A stretch of DNA of 64,000 nucleotides from Hyphobacterium marinum (GCF_036330325.1 NZ_JAZDRO010000001.1:620001-684000); one strand, 5' to 3'; numbered from the stretch's first letter, positions 1 to 9,788 are shown. Notes: generated by a model from the letters alone, not told the origin. Numbers and translations are program-made.

Positions 1-211
1 CGATGCGCGACCACTCCTCTTCAGTGCGGCAGACGCGTGTGCGGAAACGGGTACCGGTTTCGCGGATATACTCGCAACGAACACGTTCACCGCTTTCATT
101 GACACCGGAAACCGTGCCTTGCTCGGCGGCGCGAGCGCGGGCGGTGGCGGCGTCGTCGGTCGTGGCGCAGGCTCCCAGAACAAGAGCAGACGCGACAATC
201 CAGTACTTCAT
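1..211 (-). CDS. Small exported lipoprotein-like protein, paralogue 1 (3' end outside window)
   Basis: The visible 70 residues begin MKYWIVASALVLGAC, a short signal peptide with a good lipobox (VLGAC), so the product is probably a lipoprotein. The mature part is nearly identical in pattern to the next gene (384-698): ARARAAEQGTVSGVNESGER, then a conserved CEYI, a TGTRFRTRVCR stretch and TEEEWSRI. Two conserved cysteines could form a disulphide. The stop codon lies left of position 1. The start was chosen because the signal peptide follows it directly. I do not recognise a named family with known function; tandem duplication with the neighbour is what the sequence shows. Confidence 0.75.
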   Translation of the reverse strand, partial: MKYWIVASALVLGACATTDDAATARARAAEQGTVSGVNESGERVRCEYIRETGTRFRTRVCRTEEEWSRI

Positions 212-383
212 GGCAAATTACTCCCCAGTGTGTGAATGGCCAGCCCCCGCCGGTTCACACGTGAATCGGGCGGGCGGATATATTTCCGCGAACCGTTCTC
301 ACACTTGCGTGAGGGTCGGGGGCTGTCAATCACGCGATGCCGTGATTCAGGCATCACAATCTGGTGAAGTCATTCGGGTTCGA

Positions 384-698
384 TCAGCGATCGCGCGGAT
401 TGATGGCGACCTGTCCGGTGTTGGGGTCGAAGGGATCGGGCGTGGCGCGGTCCTGCGCGCCATCCACCACCTGGCGGGTATTTTCTTCGATCCGCGACCA
501 TTCCTCTTCGGTCCGGCAGACCCGGGTACGGAAGCGCGTCCCGGTCTGGCGGATATATTCGCAACGGATACGCTCGCCGTTCTCGTTCACCCCGGAAACC
601 GTGCCTTCATTGGCCGCGCGTGTGCGGGCATTGGACGGGTCGGCCTGAACAGCGCAGGCCGGAGCCAGTAAAGCAATTGCCAGGAGTGCGTATTTCAT
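384..698 (-). CDS. Small exported protein, paralogue 2
   Basis: This 104-residue protein starts MKYALLAIALLAPACAVQA, a Sec signal peptide; cleavage may be after VQA (signal peptidase I), or at the cysteine if LAPAC works as a weak lipobox. The mature protein shares the GTVSGVNE.GER..CEYIR.TGTRFRTRVCRTEEEWSRI block with the gene on its left and ends in a Pro/Asp-rich tail (PDPFDPNTGQVAINPRDR). An in-frame ATG further upstream would put non-signal residues before the hydrophobic stretch, so the start at 698 is preferred. It is on the same strand as its paralogue, 172 bases away. The function is unknown. Confidence 0.8.
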   Translation of the reverse strand: MKYALLAIALLAPACAVQADPSNARTRAANEGTVSGVNENGERIRCEYIRQTGTRFRTRVCRTEEEWSRIEENTRQVVDGAQDRATPDPFDPNTGQVAINPRDR

Positions 699-917
699 GA
701 AGTCAGATCCCCTCGTCAGACTCGATTCAGAAAAATTAAGGCGGTGCGTCATCCGCGCGGCGCAACGAAGCATTGCCGCTTGAACACGTTCAAACCACGT
801 TCTCGTGAAGAGGCTGGCCATCCGCCCCGCTCGGGTGCCCGCCGCCGTTTGTGGCATTGGGCGGCGCGAGCGCCTTGATTTTGTCCGGGCAGTCTGGCTT
901 AACCCCTGTCCCGGTTC

Positions 918-1007
918 GGAGAGGTGCCAGAGTGGTCGAATGGGGCGGTCTCGAAAACCGTTGAGCGCGCAAGCGTTCCGAGGGTTCGAATCCCTCTCTC
1001 TCCGCCA
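918..1007 (+). tRNA. tRNA-Ser (anticodon CGA)
   Basis: A 90-nucleotide class II tRNA folds cleanly. The acceptor stem GGAGAGG (918-924) pairs with TCTCTCC (997-1003, last pair G-U). The anticodon loop CTCGAAA carries CGA at 952-954. A long variable arm follows, then the T arm GAGGG-TTCGAAT-CCCTC, discriminator G and an encoded CCA (1005-1007). CGA reads UCG serine codons. Confidence 0.95.
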
Positions 1008-1145
1008 CCCATTCCTGTCTCATTCGTATGTTCGCGAAGGCGCGCCAAATAGCGCCGCGTTTCCGCAGGTTAGCGGCCCGCACTAGACCTGTAGACGGTA
1101 AGATCTTCCGGTATTTCAGCTAGTTTCGCCGAGTGTCTCTCTTCG

Positions 1146-1548
1146 GTGCATCACGAAGGTGATGTACTCGCAGCCCTCGTCACCAAACGCCGGAACGCCA
1201 GGTGCTGTTGAAATTCCTGCGCAAAGCGATGAAGCGGTATGGGAATTCGGAGGTCGTCGTCACCGATCGGTTGCGGTCTTACAAAGCCGCCATGAAGGTA
1301 ATTGGCAACGACGAGAAGCAAGGCGTTGGGAGGTGGTTCAACAACAGGGCCGAGAACTCACATCAGCCCTTACGAAGACGCGAGCGGGCTATGCTCCGTT
1401 TCAGGTGAATGCGAAGTCTCCAGAAATTCGCAGCCGTCCATTCCTCCGCCCACAATCACTTCAACCTCGAACGCCACCTCAACCCCCGCGACGGTCCAAG
1501 GAGAATCGGTCAGCCGCACTGGCCGAGTGGCGGCAACTTGCCGCCTGA
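1146..1548 (+). mobile_element. Decayed IS6-family transposase remnant (C-terminal half)
   Basis: Pieces of an IS6-type DDE transposase can be read in order but in three frames. VHHEGDVLAALVTKRR is in frame 3 from 1146. LLKFLRKAMKRYG, VVVTDRLRSYKAAMKVIG and NNRAENSHQPLRRRERAM are in frame 2 from 1202. An in-frame TGA sits at 1406-1408 where the family has an arginine, then MRSLQKFAAVH continues, and the last segment AALAEWRQLAA is in frame 1 up to 1548. So there are at least two frameshifts and one nonsense mutation. The N-terminal half and both inverted ends are missing. It starts about 140 bases downstream of the tRNA-Ser gene. It cannot encode an active transposase. Confidence 0.85.
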
Positions 1549-1651
1549 TCGGGGCCACGGCACCCCCAATGGAGACCGCTTCTCGTTGGTCAAAAAGCAC
1601 CGCCACTTTCCCTAAGAATCATCGTCTGGTTATGGGCTGATCTGTCAGGGT

Positions 1652-2191
1652 TCAGTTGCCGGCCCGGGTCGCGCGCCGGCGTTTTCTGAGCCAGCGTTTG
1701 ATGTGCGGGTCGAAGAACAGCCAGATTCCCGTTCCCCACAGCACGAGCAGGATCACGCCGACGGGCAGGAAGACGAAGGTCTTGACCCAGTCGGCAAAGA
1801 ACGAGCCGTCATGGATTTGCTCGAACAGGTCTGACCGGCGGTATTCGAGCGACAGCACCTCCAGGGACACCAGATCGATCTGGGCCTCCCAGCGATTAGG
1901 CGCGATGAATTTTGCGATGCCGCGATCCGACTGAATATCGATGCGATCAAACTGGTCCCAGGCCTCGATTTCCAGCTCGGGAATGGCTGAAGCTGCCGCA
2001 TAGAGTGCGGCGAGCGAGGTGTCCGGTGCGTCGGTTGTTACATGGGCGCTGCGTTGGGACGGCGGCTGTATCCAGTCGATATCCTTTTTCAGCATCAGGA
2101 AGATGCCGGCAATGATCATGATGCCCAGCGGCAGCATCACGAACGGTGAGGCCCAGTGGTGAATATCGCGGAGAAGCTTGCTGATTTTCAT
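1652..2191 (-). CDS. PepSY-associated transmembrane protein
   Basis: The 179-residue protein has an N-terminal amphipathic HHW segment (KLLRDIHHWASPFVMLPLGIM), a first membrane helix at about residues 15-35, a periplasmic domain, and a second helix near residues 140-162 followed by a very basic tail (KRWLRKRRR). This layout is that of PepSY-TM proteins, often linked to iron or siderophore reduction or to oversized membrane reductases; the substrate here is unknown. I chose the ATG at 2191 because AAGGA lies upstream at good spacing; ATGs at 2200 and 2209 are in frame but lack a clear ribosome site. It stands alone. Confidence 0.7.
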   Translation of the reverse strand: MKISKLLRDIHHWASPFVMLPLGIMIIAGIFLMLKKDIDWIQPPSQRSAHVTTDAPDTSLAALYAAASAIPELEIEAWDQFDRIDIQSDRGIAKFIAPNRWEAQIDLVSLEVLSLEYRRSDLFEQIHDGSFFADWVKTFVFLPVGVILLVLWGTGIWLFFDPHIKRWLRKRRRATRAGN

Positions 2192-2331
2192 GGGGCGCAT
2201 CCTTGCCATGACCGGGCACCGGTCAAGGCCGGAAACACCCAGCCATCCGGCTACCAGATTGAATATTTTTTAATGTTTTCCGAGCCGGAAGGCGCTGATA
2301 CAGTGTAACAAGGACACACGGGGAGATTGTC

Positions 2332-5300
2332 ATGCGAGGAATGATTTGCGCCGTTTTGCTCTGCGCGTTGCCACAAGCCGCCTGCGCGCAAGGTGAGACG
2401 GAGACGGAGGCCGAAGAGGGCGTTCTGACATCCGGGACCTTTTCCGGCCTGGCGTTCCGAAGCATTGGTCCGGCCTTCATGTCCGGGCGGATCAGCGACA
2501 TCGAAGTCATGCAGGACGATCCGTCGACCTGGATTGTCGGCGTCGGATCAGGCGGTGTCTGGCGGACCGACAATGCCGGGACAACCTGGACCCCGATTTT
2601 CGATGACCAGGGCGTCTATTCGATCGGCACGGTCACCGTCGATCCGCAAAACCCGCACATCATCTGGGTCGGCACGGGGGAAAACCACGGCGGCCGGCAC
2701 GTGGGTTATGGCAATGGTGTCTACCGGTCGCGTGATGGCGGGCAAAGCTGGGATCATCTCGGGCTGGAGGAATCCGAGCACATCTCCGAAATCCTCGTCC
2801 ACCCCGAGGACTCCAACACGATCTGGGTGGCCTCACAGGGGCCGCTCTGGTCGTCCGGCGGTGACCGCGGCCTGTTCAAGTCCACCGATGGCGGCGAGAC
2901 ATGGGATCTCGTCCTGTCTGCCGGGGAATGGACCGGCGTAACCGATATCGTCATGGATCCGCGCAATCCTGACCGGCTTGTCGCGGCGACCTGGCAGCGC
3001 CACCGCACGGTTGCCGCCTATATGGGTGCCGGGCCGGAAAGCGGCCTGCATGTGTCCGACGATGGCGGTGAAACCTGGCGGGAAGTCACCAGCGGCCTTC
3101 CGGACGGGAATATGGGCAAGATCGGACTTGCGATCTCGCCCCAGAATCCGGACGTGCTTTACGCGGCGATCGAGCAGGACCGGCGGTCTGGCGGCATTTA
3201 CCGCTCCACCAATCGCGGCGAGAGCTGGACGCGGATGTCCGATACCGTCTCGGGCGGGACCGGCCCGCACTATTACCAGGAGCTCTACGCCCATCCGCAT
3301 CATTTCGACCGGATCATCCTGGTGTCGAACACGACCCAGATTTCCAGCGATGGCGGCGCGACCTTCCGGGACATCAACAACGAAAACAAGCATGTCGACG
3401 ACCACGCGATCGCCTTCCACCCGACCGACCCGGATTTCCTGCTCGTCGGGTCTGATGGCGGTCTTTATGAATCGCTCGATGGTGACGCGACCTGGCGCTT
3501 CATCTCCAACCTGCCGATCACGCAGTTCTACGACATTGCGCTCGATGACGCCGAGCCCTTCTACAACATCTATGGCGGCACCCAGGACAACAATTCCCAG
3601 ATGGGACCGTCGCGGACCGACAGCCGGCACGGCATCCGGAATTCCGACTGGGTGGTGACCCTGTTTGGCGACGGGCATGAACCCGATATCGAACCGGGCA
3701 ATCCCGACATTGCCTATTCCAGCTGGCAACAGGGCAATGTGGTCCGATTTGACCGGACGACGGGCGAACTCGTCTATGTCCGTGCCCAACCGCAACCGGG
3801 CGAACCGGCCGAGCGTTTCAACTGGGATGCGCCGCTGGTCGTGTCATCGCATGAACCGGCGCGCGTCTATCACGCCTCGCAGCGGGTCTGGCGTTCCGAT
3901 GACCGTGGGGACAACTGGACACCGATTTCCGGCGATTTGACGCGGAATGAAGACCGCATGCTGCTTCCCATCATGGGCCGGCAATGGTCCTGGGAAGCCG
4001 GCTGGGACGTCTATGCGATGTCGAACTACAACACGATCAGCGCCCTGGCCGAGTCGCCCGTCGATGCGGACGTGATCTATGCGGGGACTGATGACGGTCT
4101 GATTCATGTGACAACCGATGGCGGCGACACCTGGGCCCGGACCGAGGCAGGAAGCCTGCGCGGAGTGCCTGATCGCGCCTTCATCAATGATTTCGAGCCG
4201 TCGCGCTTCGAGGCCGGTACGGTCTTCATGGCGATGGACAATCACAAGGAAGGGGACTTTGCGCCCTACCTGATGCGGTCGGACAATCATGGCCGCAGCT
4301 GGCGCATGATCACCAACGGTCTGCCGGAAAACGGCCCGGTCTGGCGGATCGCGCAGGACCATGAAAACCCGGACCTGCTCTTTGTCGGAACCGATTTCGG
4401 GGTGTTCTTCACGATCGATGGCGGTGACCGCTGGACGCAGCTCAATGCCGGCATTCCGCCCATTCCGGCGCGTGATCTCCACATTCATGAGCGTGAGGAC
4501 GACCTGGTGGTCGGCACCTTTGGCCGGTCCATCTACATTCTCGACGACATGTCGCCCTTCCGGCAGATCTCCGAGGACATGCTCGAGACGGAAACCCGGC
4601 TGTTCCCGGTGCGGCGCGCCTGGTGGTATTTCGAGCAGCATGAGCTGGGGTTCAATGCGCGGGGCAGCCAGGGGCATGGCTACTTCCAGGCCGAGAACCC
4701 GCCTTTCGGGGCCCTGATCACCTATTATCTCCATGAAGGCCTGCAGACGTCGGCCGAAGTCCGGCAGGACGCCGAGAGCGAGGCCAACGAAGCCGGTGAG
4801 GACACGCCCTTCCCCGGATTTGACGTGGTCGAGGCCGAGCGCCGTGAAGCCCCGCCGCGTATCTGGCTGGTCATCCGGGACAGTGCGGGCGAGGTGGTTC
4901 GCCGCCTGCCCGGACCGGTGACAGAGGGCTTCCACCGGGTTGCGTGGGATCTCACCTATCCGAGTAGGGACGCGGTCACCGAACCGGACACGCCCGATTC
5001 CGAAACGTCGGGTTTCCTCGTCGCGCCCGGCACCTACTCGGTCGAACTCGTGCGTCAACACAACGGCGAGACCGAGACGATCGGTGAGGCCCAGACGATC
5101 GAGGTCGAACGCCTGACCGAAGGGGCCCTGCCGGGGTCACCGGACGATGACGTGGTGGCGTTCTGGGAGCGCCTCGGGACGCTTCAGGGGCAGGTTTCGG
5201 CTGCGAATGCGTCGATCGGGCAGGCCCATGCCCGGCTGGCGCGCCTGCAGTCGGCACTCTACCGTTCCCGCACAGCTCCGGGCGATCTTGATGACCGCTA

Positions 5301-5610
5301 TGAAGCGCTCCGTCAGGAATTGCTGGCAATCGAGGAAGCGCTGGGCGGCAACCAGTCGCGGCAGGGGCAATACGGGTCCCAGCCCTCGACCGTGTCGTCC
5401 CGCCTGTCCTTCGCGGAATTGGGAACGGGGAGTTCGGCCTACGGACCGTCAGGTGCACACCAAGCGCAGCTGGGTATGGCCGAGGATGAATTCGCCGGTC
5501 TTCGGGACCGTCTGGCAGAATTGATCGAGGAGGACATCCCCGCTTTCGAGGCCGATCTGGCCGCTGCGGGAGCCCCCTGGACGCCGGGCAGGACAATTCC
5601 GCCGCTATAG
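2332..5610 (+). CDS. Exported BNR/sortilin-like beta-propeller protein
   Basis: The 1092-residue protein has a signal peptide (MRGMICAVLLCALPQAACA) and at least ten Asp-box/BNR repeats of the S-x-D-x-G-x-T-W type, for example TDNAGTTW, SRDGGQSW, STDGGETW, SDDGGETW, STNRGESW, TTDGGDTW, SDNHGRSW and TIDGGDRW. They cover about residues 60-740 and would build one large or two stacked propellers of the VPS10/sortilin or sialidase-like fold. The remaining 350 residues contain a beta-rich domain (RIWLVIRDSAGEVVRRL) and a helical, coiled-coil-like region near residues 950-1010. Annotated relatives are called glycosyl hydrolases or WD40/YVTN-like proteins, but no catalytic residues are evident. A GGGGAG ribosome site precedes the ATG. 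It converges with the next gene, overlapping it by six bases. Confidence 0.85.
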   Translation: MRGMICAVLLCALPQAACAQGETETEAEEGVLTSGTFSGLAFRSIGPAFMSGRISDIEVMQDDPSTWIVGVGSGGVWRTDNAGTTWTPIFDDQGVYSIGTVTVDPQNPHIIWVGTGENHGGRHVGYGNGVYRSRDGGQSWDHLGLEESEHISEILVHPEDSNTIWVASQGPLWSSGGDRGLFKSTDGGETWDLVLSAGEWTGVTDIVMDPRNPDRLVAATWQRHRTVAAYMGAGPESGLHVSDDGGETWREVTSGLPDGNMGKIGLAISPQNPDVLYAAIEQDRRSGGIYRSTNRGESWTRMSDTVSGGTGPHYYQELYAHPHHFDRIILVSNTTQISSDGGATFRDINNENKHVDDHAIAFHPTDPDFLLVGSDGGLYESLDGDATWRFISNLPITQFYDIALDDAEPFYNIYGGTQDNNSQMGPSRTDSRHGIRNSDWVVTLFGDGHEPDIEPGNPDIAYSSWQQGNVVRFDRTTGELVYVRAQPQPGEPAERFNWDAPLVVSSHEPARVYHASQRVWRSDDRGDNWTPISGDLTRNEDRMLLPIMGRQWSWEAGWDVYAMSNYNTISALAESPVDADVIYAGTDDGLIHVTTDGGDTWARTEAGSLRGVPDRAFINDFEPSRFEAGTVFMAMDNHKEGDFAPYLMRSDNHGRSWRMITNGLPENGPVWRIAQDHENPDLLFVGTDFGVFFTIDGGDRWTQLNAGIPPIPARDLHIHEREDDLVVGTFGRSIYILDDMSPFRQISEDMLETETRLFPVRRAWWYFEQHELGFNARGSQGHGYFQAENPPFGALITYYLHEGLQTSAEVRQDAESEANEAGEDTPFPGFDVVEAERREAPPRIWLVIRDSAGEVVRRLPGPVTEGFHRVAWDLTYPSRDAVTEPDTPDSETSGFLVAPGTYSVELVRQHNGETETIGEAQTIEVERLTEGALPGSPDDDVVAFWERLGTLQGQVSAANASIGQAHARLARLQSALYRSRTAPGDLDDRYEALRQELLAIEEALGGNQSRQGQYGSQPSTVSSRLSFAELGTGSSAYGPSGAHQAQLGMAEDEFAGLRDRLAELIEEDIPAFEADLAAAGAPWTPGRTIPPL

Positions 5611-6360
5611 GGCGGTCGCGGCCCGCCACAACAGGCGGATGGCGACAAACAGGACGAGAATGGCGGTCAGACGGATCAGCCAGGTATCGGAGGCGCGTGT
5701 GCGTCCCATCCAGGCTCCGATCTGACCGCCAATCAGGACCGCAGGCAGGAGCGGCCAATAATCCAGAATGGCAGCGAGATCGCCTGACGCGGTCAGGCGG
5801 CCGGTCTGCCCGGCCAGTCCCGCGGCCGAATTCACCAGAATGAAGACCGAGGCCGCGGCTGCAATTTCCTTCGCTTTCCCCCAGTTCAGGAGGTGGAGGA
5901 GGGGGGCGAGAAAGATGCCACCTCCAATCCCGACCAGGCCCGCGAGAAAGCCGATCCCGCCACCCATGACGGGGCCGGCCCAGACCGGCCAGGCCGATTC
6001 CGGGCTCGCCGGTGCAGGCTTGCGCCATGCGAGGGCGGCGGCTGATGCCAGCAGGGCCAGGCCAAGGACGGTGATGAAGGTGCGCTCGGGAATGTCCAGC
6101 ATGCCGCCGAACGCTGCCATGGGCACCGACAGGACGGTGAGCGGCAGAAGCCGTTTCCACCGGACCAGCCCGGCCGAGGCGTACTGGATGACCGAGCCGG
6201 CCACCACGGTGATGTTGCAGGCCAGCGAGATGGCGGGAAGGATCCGGTAGTCGGTGTCCGCCAGGACCAGCAGGGCGGTATAGGTCGACCCACCGCCAAA
6301 CCCGACCGTGGCATAGGCCAGCGCGGTCAGGAAGAAAAAGGCGGCAAGGCCCGCGATCAC
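5605..6360 (-). CDS. TauE/SafE-family membrane permease
   Basis: The 251-residue protein is almost wholly hydrophobic, with about eight membrane segments in two halves. Each half begins with the glycine-rich motif typical of TauE/SafE (YATVGFGGGSTYTALLVL near the N terminus, GFLAGLVGIGGGIFLAPLL near the middle). Family members export or import sulfonates and other organosulfur anions; the substrate cannot be told from sequence. I placed the start at the GTG at 6360, preceded by GGAG at eight bases, because the upstream extension to 6420 is hydrophilic and lacks a ribosome site. It is convergent with the propeller gene. Confidence 0.85.
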   Translation of the reverse strand: MIAGLAAFFFLTALAYATVGFGGGSTYTALLVLADTDYRILPAISLACNITVVAGSVIQYASAGLVRWKRLLPLTVLSVPMAAFGGMLDIPERTFITVLGLALLASAAALAWRKPAPASPESAWPVWAGPVMGGGIGFLAGLVGIGGGIFLAPLLHLLNWGKAKEIAAAASVFILVNSAAGLAGQTGRLTASGDLAAILDYWPLLPAVLIGGQIGAWMGRTRASDTWLIRLTAILVLFVAIRLLWRAATAL

Positions 6361-6539
6361 CGGTGCGTCTCCGTCATGCGGCTGTCCCCCTGTTCGGCCC
6401 TGCACAGGGAGCATGGGCAATGTTCAGGGTCATTCAGGCGCTCCTTGGGACGATGGGCTGTTTCAGGCCTGTGCCCTGCCCCTATCTCTACGGTCCGCGA
6501 AAAGGGTGGGCAATGATGGCGCGCGCTGGTCGCGGAGCC

Positions 6540-9500
6540 CTAGTGAAAGTCCCGGCTTTTCGGGATGATGCGGGTCTGGCGTGGATGCCGGGCCGCGGGC
6601 ACGCGGTGATCGTCGATCGGGCGGCGCACCTCGTCGGCATGGGCGAGCGCATTGTCGAGGGCCCGGCTGGCATCCTCTGACAGCAGCGAGAGATCACCGG
6701 TGCGATCAATCAACTGGTCAGCGACAAGGTGAACGACGCCCTCGGCGGACTGTACCCGGCCTTTCACCAGCAACAGGCGCGCGCCCATGACCACGGGGCG
6801 GTAGGTCTCCATCACGCGCGGCCAGACGACGAGGTTGGAGACCCCGGTTTCGTCCTCGACGGTGATGAAACACACGCCCTTGGCCGAGCCGGGCCGCTGA
6901 CGCACCAGGACCACGCCGGCCAGCATGGCGCGGTGACCGTTCGGCAGGGCGTTGACCGCGTGCGTGGTCTTGATGCCCATCCGGGCATAGCCGCCCCTCA
7001 GGAAGCGCATCGGGTGGTCTTTCAGCGACAGGCGGATGGTCTGGTAATCCTGCAGCACGTGTTCGGACGCCGGCATGGCGGGCAGGGTCACGGGTGCATC
7101 CGCTCCCTGTTCGCGGGTGTCGGCTGCGGCAAAGAGCGGCAGGGCCGTGTCCCGGCTTTCGCCCCGGACCGCCCACAACGCCTGGCGGCGGTCGAGCCCG
7201 GCCGAACGGAAGGCATCAGCGGCGGCGAGCGCTTCGAGCGGCGCGCGGCGCAGGCCCGCCCGGCGGCGGATGGCGGCCGGGTCGTCATAGCCTTCGCCCC
7301 GCGCCTGCATCAGGCGCTCGGCATCGTCCTGGCGCAGCCCGTCGATGAGGCGCATGCCCAGCCGCAGCGCGCAGGGCCAGGGTCCGCCGCTTGCCGGTTC
7401 GAGCGTGCAATCCCAGTCGGAGTGATTGACGTCCACTTCGCGGACCTCGACGTCATGCTCGCGGGCGTCGCGGACCAGCTGGGCCGGGGCGTAGAACCCC
7501 ATGGGCTGGGCGTTGAGAATCGCTGCCGCAAAGGCGTCGGGCCGGTGGCATTTCAGCCAGGACGAGACATAGACCAGCCGGGCGAAACTCGCCGCATGGC
7601 TTTCGGGAAAGCCGTACTCGCCAAAGCCCTTGACCTGATCGAAACAGCGCCGCGCGAATTCGGCGTCATAGCCGCGCGTGACCATGCCGTTCACCATCTT
7701 CTCCTCGTAATGCTGGATGGTGCCGACCTTGCGGAAGGTCGCCATGGCGCGGCGCAGGCCGTTGGCTTCGTCGGGGGTGAATTTCGCGGCATCGATGGCG
7801 ATCTGCATCGCCTGTTCCTGGAAGAGCGGCACGCCCTTGGTACGGCCGAGGATCTGCTCCAGCTCGTCGGCGGGGCCGTGTTCAGGTGCCGGCGACGGGA
7901 AGACGACCGGTTCCAGCCCGTTGCGGCGGCGCAGATAGGGATGGACCATGTCGCCCTGGATCGGGCCGGGCCGGACAATCGCCACCTCGATGACGAGGTC
8001 ATAGAAACTGCGCGGCTTCAGGCGCGGCAGCATGTTCATCTGCGCCCGGCTTTCGACCTGGAAGACGCCCACCGAGTCGGCGCGGCAGAGCATGTCGTAG
8101 GTCTCGGGGTCCTCATTGGGCAGGTTGGCGAGATCGTAGCGCGGTCCGCCGTGCAGGGCGATCAGGTCAAACGCCTTGCGGATGCAGGTCAGCATGCCCA
8201 GCGCGAGCACATCCACCTTCATGATGCCGAGCGCGTCGATATCGTCCTTGTCCCACTCGATGAAGGTGCGGTCCTCCATCGCCGCATTACCGATGGGCAC
8301 GGTCTCGATCAGCGGACCCCTGGTCAGGACGAAACCGCCGACATGCTGGGAGAGGTGGCGGGGGAAGCCGATCAGTTCGGTGGTCAGCCGGATCGCCCGG
8401 CGGATCACCGGATTGGACGGGTCGAGCCCGGCCTCGGCGATGCGCTTGTCATTGACCTCGCGGCCCCAGCTGCCCCAGACCGTTCCGGCCATGGCGGCCC
8501 CGACGGTTTCGGACAGGCCCAGCGCCTTGGTCACTTCCCGCACGGCGGAACGGGGGCGGTAGGAGATGACGGTCGCGGTCAGCGCGGCGCGGTGGCGGCC
8601 ATAGCGGCGATAGACATACTGGATCACCTCCTCACGGCGCTCGTGCTCGAAGTCGACGTCGATGTCGGGCGGTTCGCGGCGCTCCTTCGACATGAAGCGT
8701 TCAAAGAGCAGGCTCGACTTGTCCGGGTCGACGCTGGTGATCCCCAGGCAGTAGCAGACCGCCGAATTCGCGGCCGAGCCCCGCCCCTGGCAGAGAATCC
8801 CCTGATCGCGCGCCCAGGCGACGATGTCGTTCACGGTCAGGAAATAGGCCGCATAGCCGAGCTCCTCGATGAGGGCGAGTTCGCGGGCGATGGCGGCTTC
8901 GACACGGGCCGGCACGCCGCCGGGATAGCGGTCCTTCGCACCTTCCCGCGCCAGGTGGGCGAGGTGGCGCTGGGGCGTGGTGCCGGGCGGGACCGGCTCG
9001 TCGGGATAATGATAGGCGAGCTCGTCGAGCGAGAAATTGCACCGCCCGGCGATCTCCATCGTGCGGGAAAGGGCGGCCTCGTGTCCGGCGAAGAGCCGCG
9101 CCATCTCGCCCGGGTGCTTGATATAGCGTTCCGCATTGGCTTCGAGGCGGAAGCCTGCCTGGTCGATGGTGACGCCCTCGCGGATACAGGTCAGCACGTC
9201 CTGCAGGGGCCGCCGGTGGGGGATGTGATAGAGCACGTCATTGGTCGCCACGCCCGGCGCACCGGTCCGGTCCCCGAGTGCCATCAGACGGGCGATATGC
9301 TCGCGGTTGCGCCCGCCATGGCGGAAGCTGACCGCGAGATAACACCGTCCGGGCCAGAGCGCGGCGATCTCGCCGAGCCGGGCCTCAAAGGCGTCATCGG
9401 GCTTTGCCGGCGGGACGGCGATGAAGACCTGACCGTCGGCGTGGGCCGCGACATCATCGAGCGTGATCCGGCATTCGCCCTTTTCGGCGTCGCCCATCTT

Positions 9501-9788
9501 GCCCTTCGACAACAGGGTGGAGAGGCGGCCATAGGCGGCGCGGTCGGTGGGGTAGCACAGGAGGCTGAGCCCGCAGACGAGGTCGAGGCGGCAGCCGATC
9601 AGCAGTTTGAGGCCATGCTCCTTCGCGGCGAGATGGGCGCGCACCACGCCGGCCAGCGTATTGCGGTCGCAAATGCCGATGGCGGAAAGGCCCGAGGCGC
9701 GCGCCTGCAGGACCAGTTCCTCGGCGTGGGAGGCCCCGCGCAGGAAGGAGAAATTGGTCGTGACCTGGAGCTCGGCATAGGCGGTCAT
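6540..9788 (-). CDS. dnaE2: Error-prone DNA polymerase III alpha-like subunit DnaE2
   Basis: The 1082-residue protein begins MTAYAELQVTTNFSFLRG, the conserved start of DnaE2, and has an N-terminal PHP domain, the C-family polymerase core with the catalytic PDIDVDF motif, a helix-hairpin-helix region, and a C-terminal OB fold ending IIPKSRDFH, the usual DnaE2 terminus. Length matches the family. DnaE2 acts with ImuA and ImuB in damage-induced translesion synthesis and mutagenesis. The start codon overlaps the imuB stop by four bases (ATGA), so the two are translationally coupled; a longer in-frame extension upstream of 9788 overlaps imuB and is not conserved-looking. It is the last gene of the operon. 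Confidence 0.97.
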   Translation of the reverse strand: MTAYAELQVTTNFSFLRGASHAEELVLQARASGLSAIGICDRNTLAGVVRAHLAAKEHGLKLLIGCRLDLVCGLSLLCYPTDRAAYGRLSTLLSKGKMGDAEKGECRITLDDVAAHADGQVFIAVPPAKPDDAFEARLGEIAALWPGRCYLAVSFRHGGRNREHIARLMALGDRTGAPGVATNDVLYHIPHRRPLQDVLTCIREGVTIDQAGFRLEANAERYIKHPGEMARLFAGHEAALSRTMEIAGRCNFSLDELAYHYPDEPVPPGTTPQRHLAHLAREGAKDRYPGGVPARVEAAIARELALIEELGYAAYFLTVNDIVAWARDQGILCQGRGSAANSAVCYCLGITSVDPDKSSLLFERFMSKERREPPDIDVDFEHERREEVIQYVYRRYGRHRAALTATVISYRPRSAVREVTKALGLSETVGAAMAGTVWGSWGREVNDKRIAEAGLDPSNPVIRRAIRLTTELIGFPRHLSQHVGGFVLTRGPLIETVPIGNAAMEDRTFIEWDKDDIDALGIMKVDVLALGMLTCIRKAFDLIALHGGPRYDLANLPNEDPETYDMLCRADSVGVFQVESRAQMNMLPRLKPRSFYDLVIEVAIVRPGPIQGDMVHPYLRRRNGLEPVVFPSPAPEHGPADELEQILGRTKGVPLFQEQAMQIAIDAAKFTPDEANGLRRAMATFRKVGTIQHYEEKMVNGMVTRGYDAEFARRCFDQVKGFGEYGFPESHAASFARLVYVSSWLKCHRPDAFAAAILNAQPMGFYAPAQLVRDAREHDVEVREVDVNHSDWDCTLEPASGGPWPCALRLGMRLIDGLRQDDAERLMQARGEGYDDPAAIRRRAGLRRAPLEALAAADAFRSAGLDRRQALWAVRGESRDTALPLFAAADTREQGADAPVTLPAMPASEHVLQDYQTIRLSLKDHPMRFLRGGYARMGIKTTHAVNALPNGHRAMLAGVVLVRQRPGSAKGVCFITVEDETGVSNLVVWPRVMETYRPVVMGARLLLVKGRVQSAEGVVHLVADQLIDRTGDLSLLSEDASRALDNALAHADEVRRPIDDHRVPAARHPRQTRIIPKSRDFH

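Noticed and set aside
328..347. Hairpin AATCACG-N6-CGTGATT downstream of the second small exported protein gene
   Set aside because: The stem is only seven pairs and no T tract follows on the transcribed strand, so a terminator cannot be supported.
790..1086. Short open frames on both strands across the tRNA-Ser gene
   Set aside because: The DNA is accounted for by a well-folded tRNA; the frames have no supporting signals.
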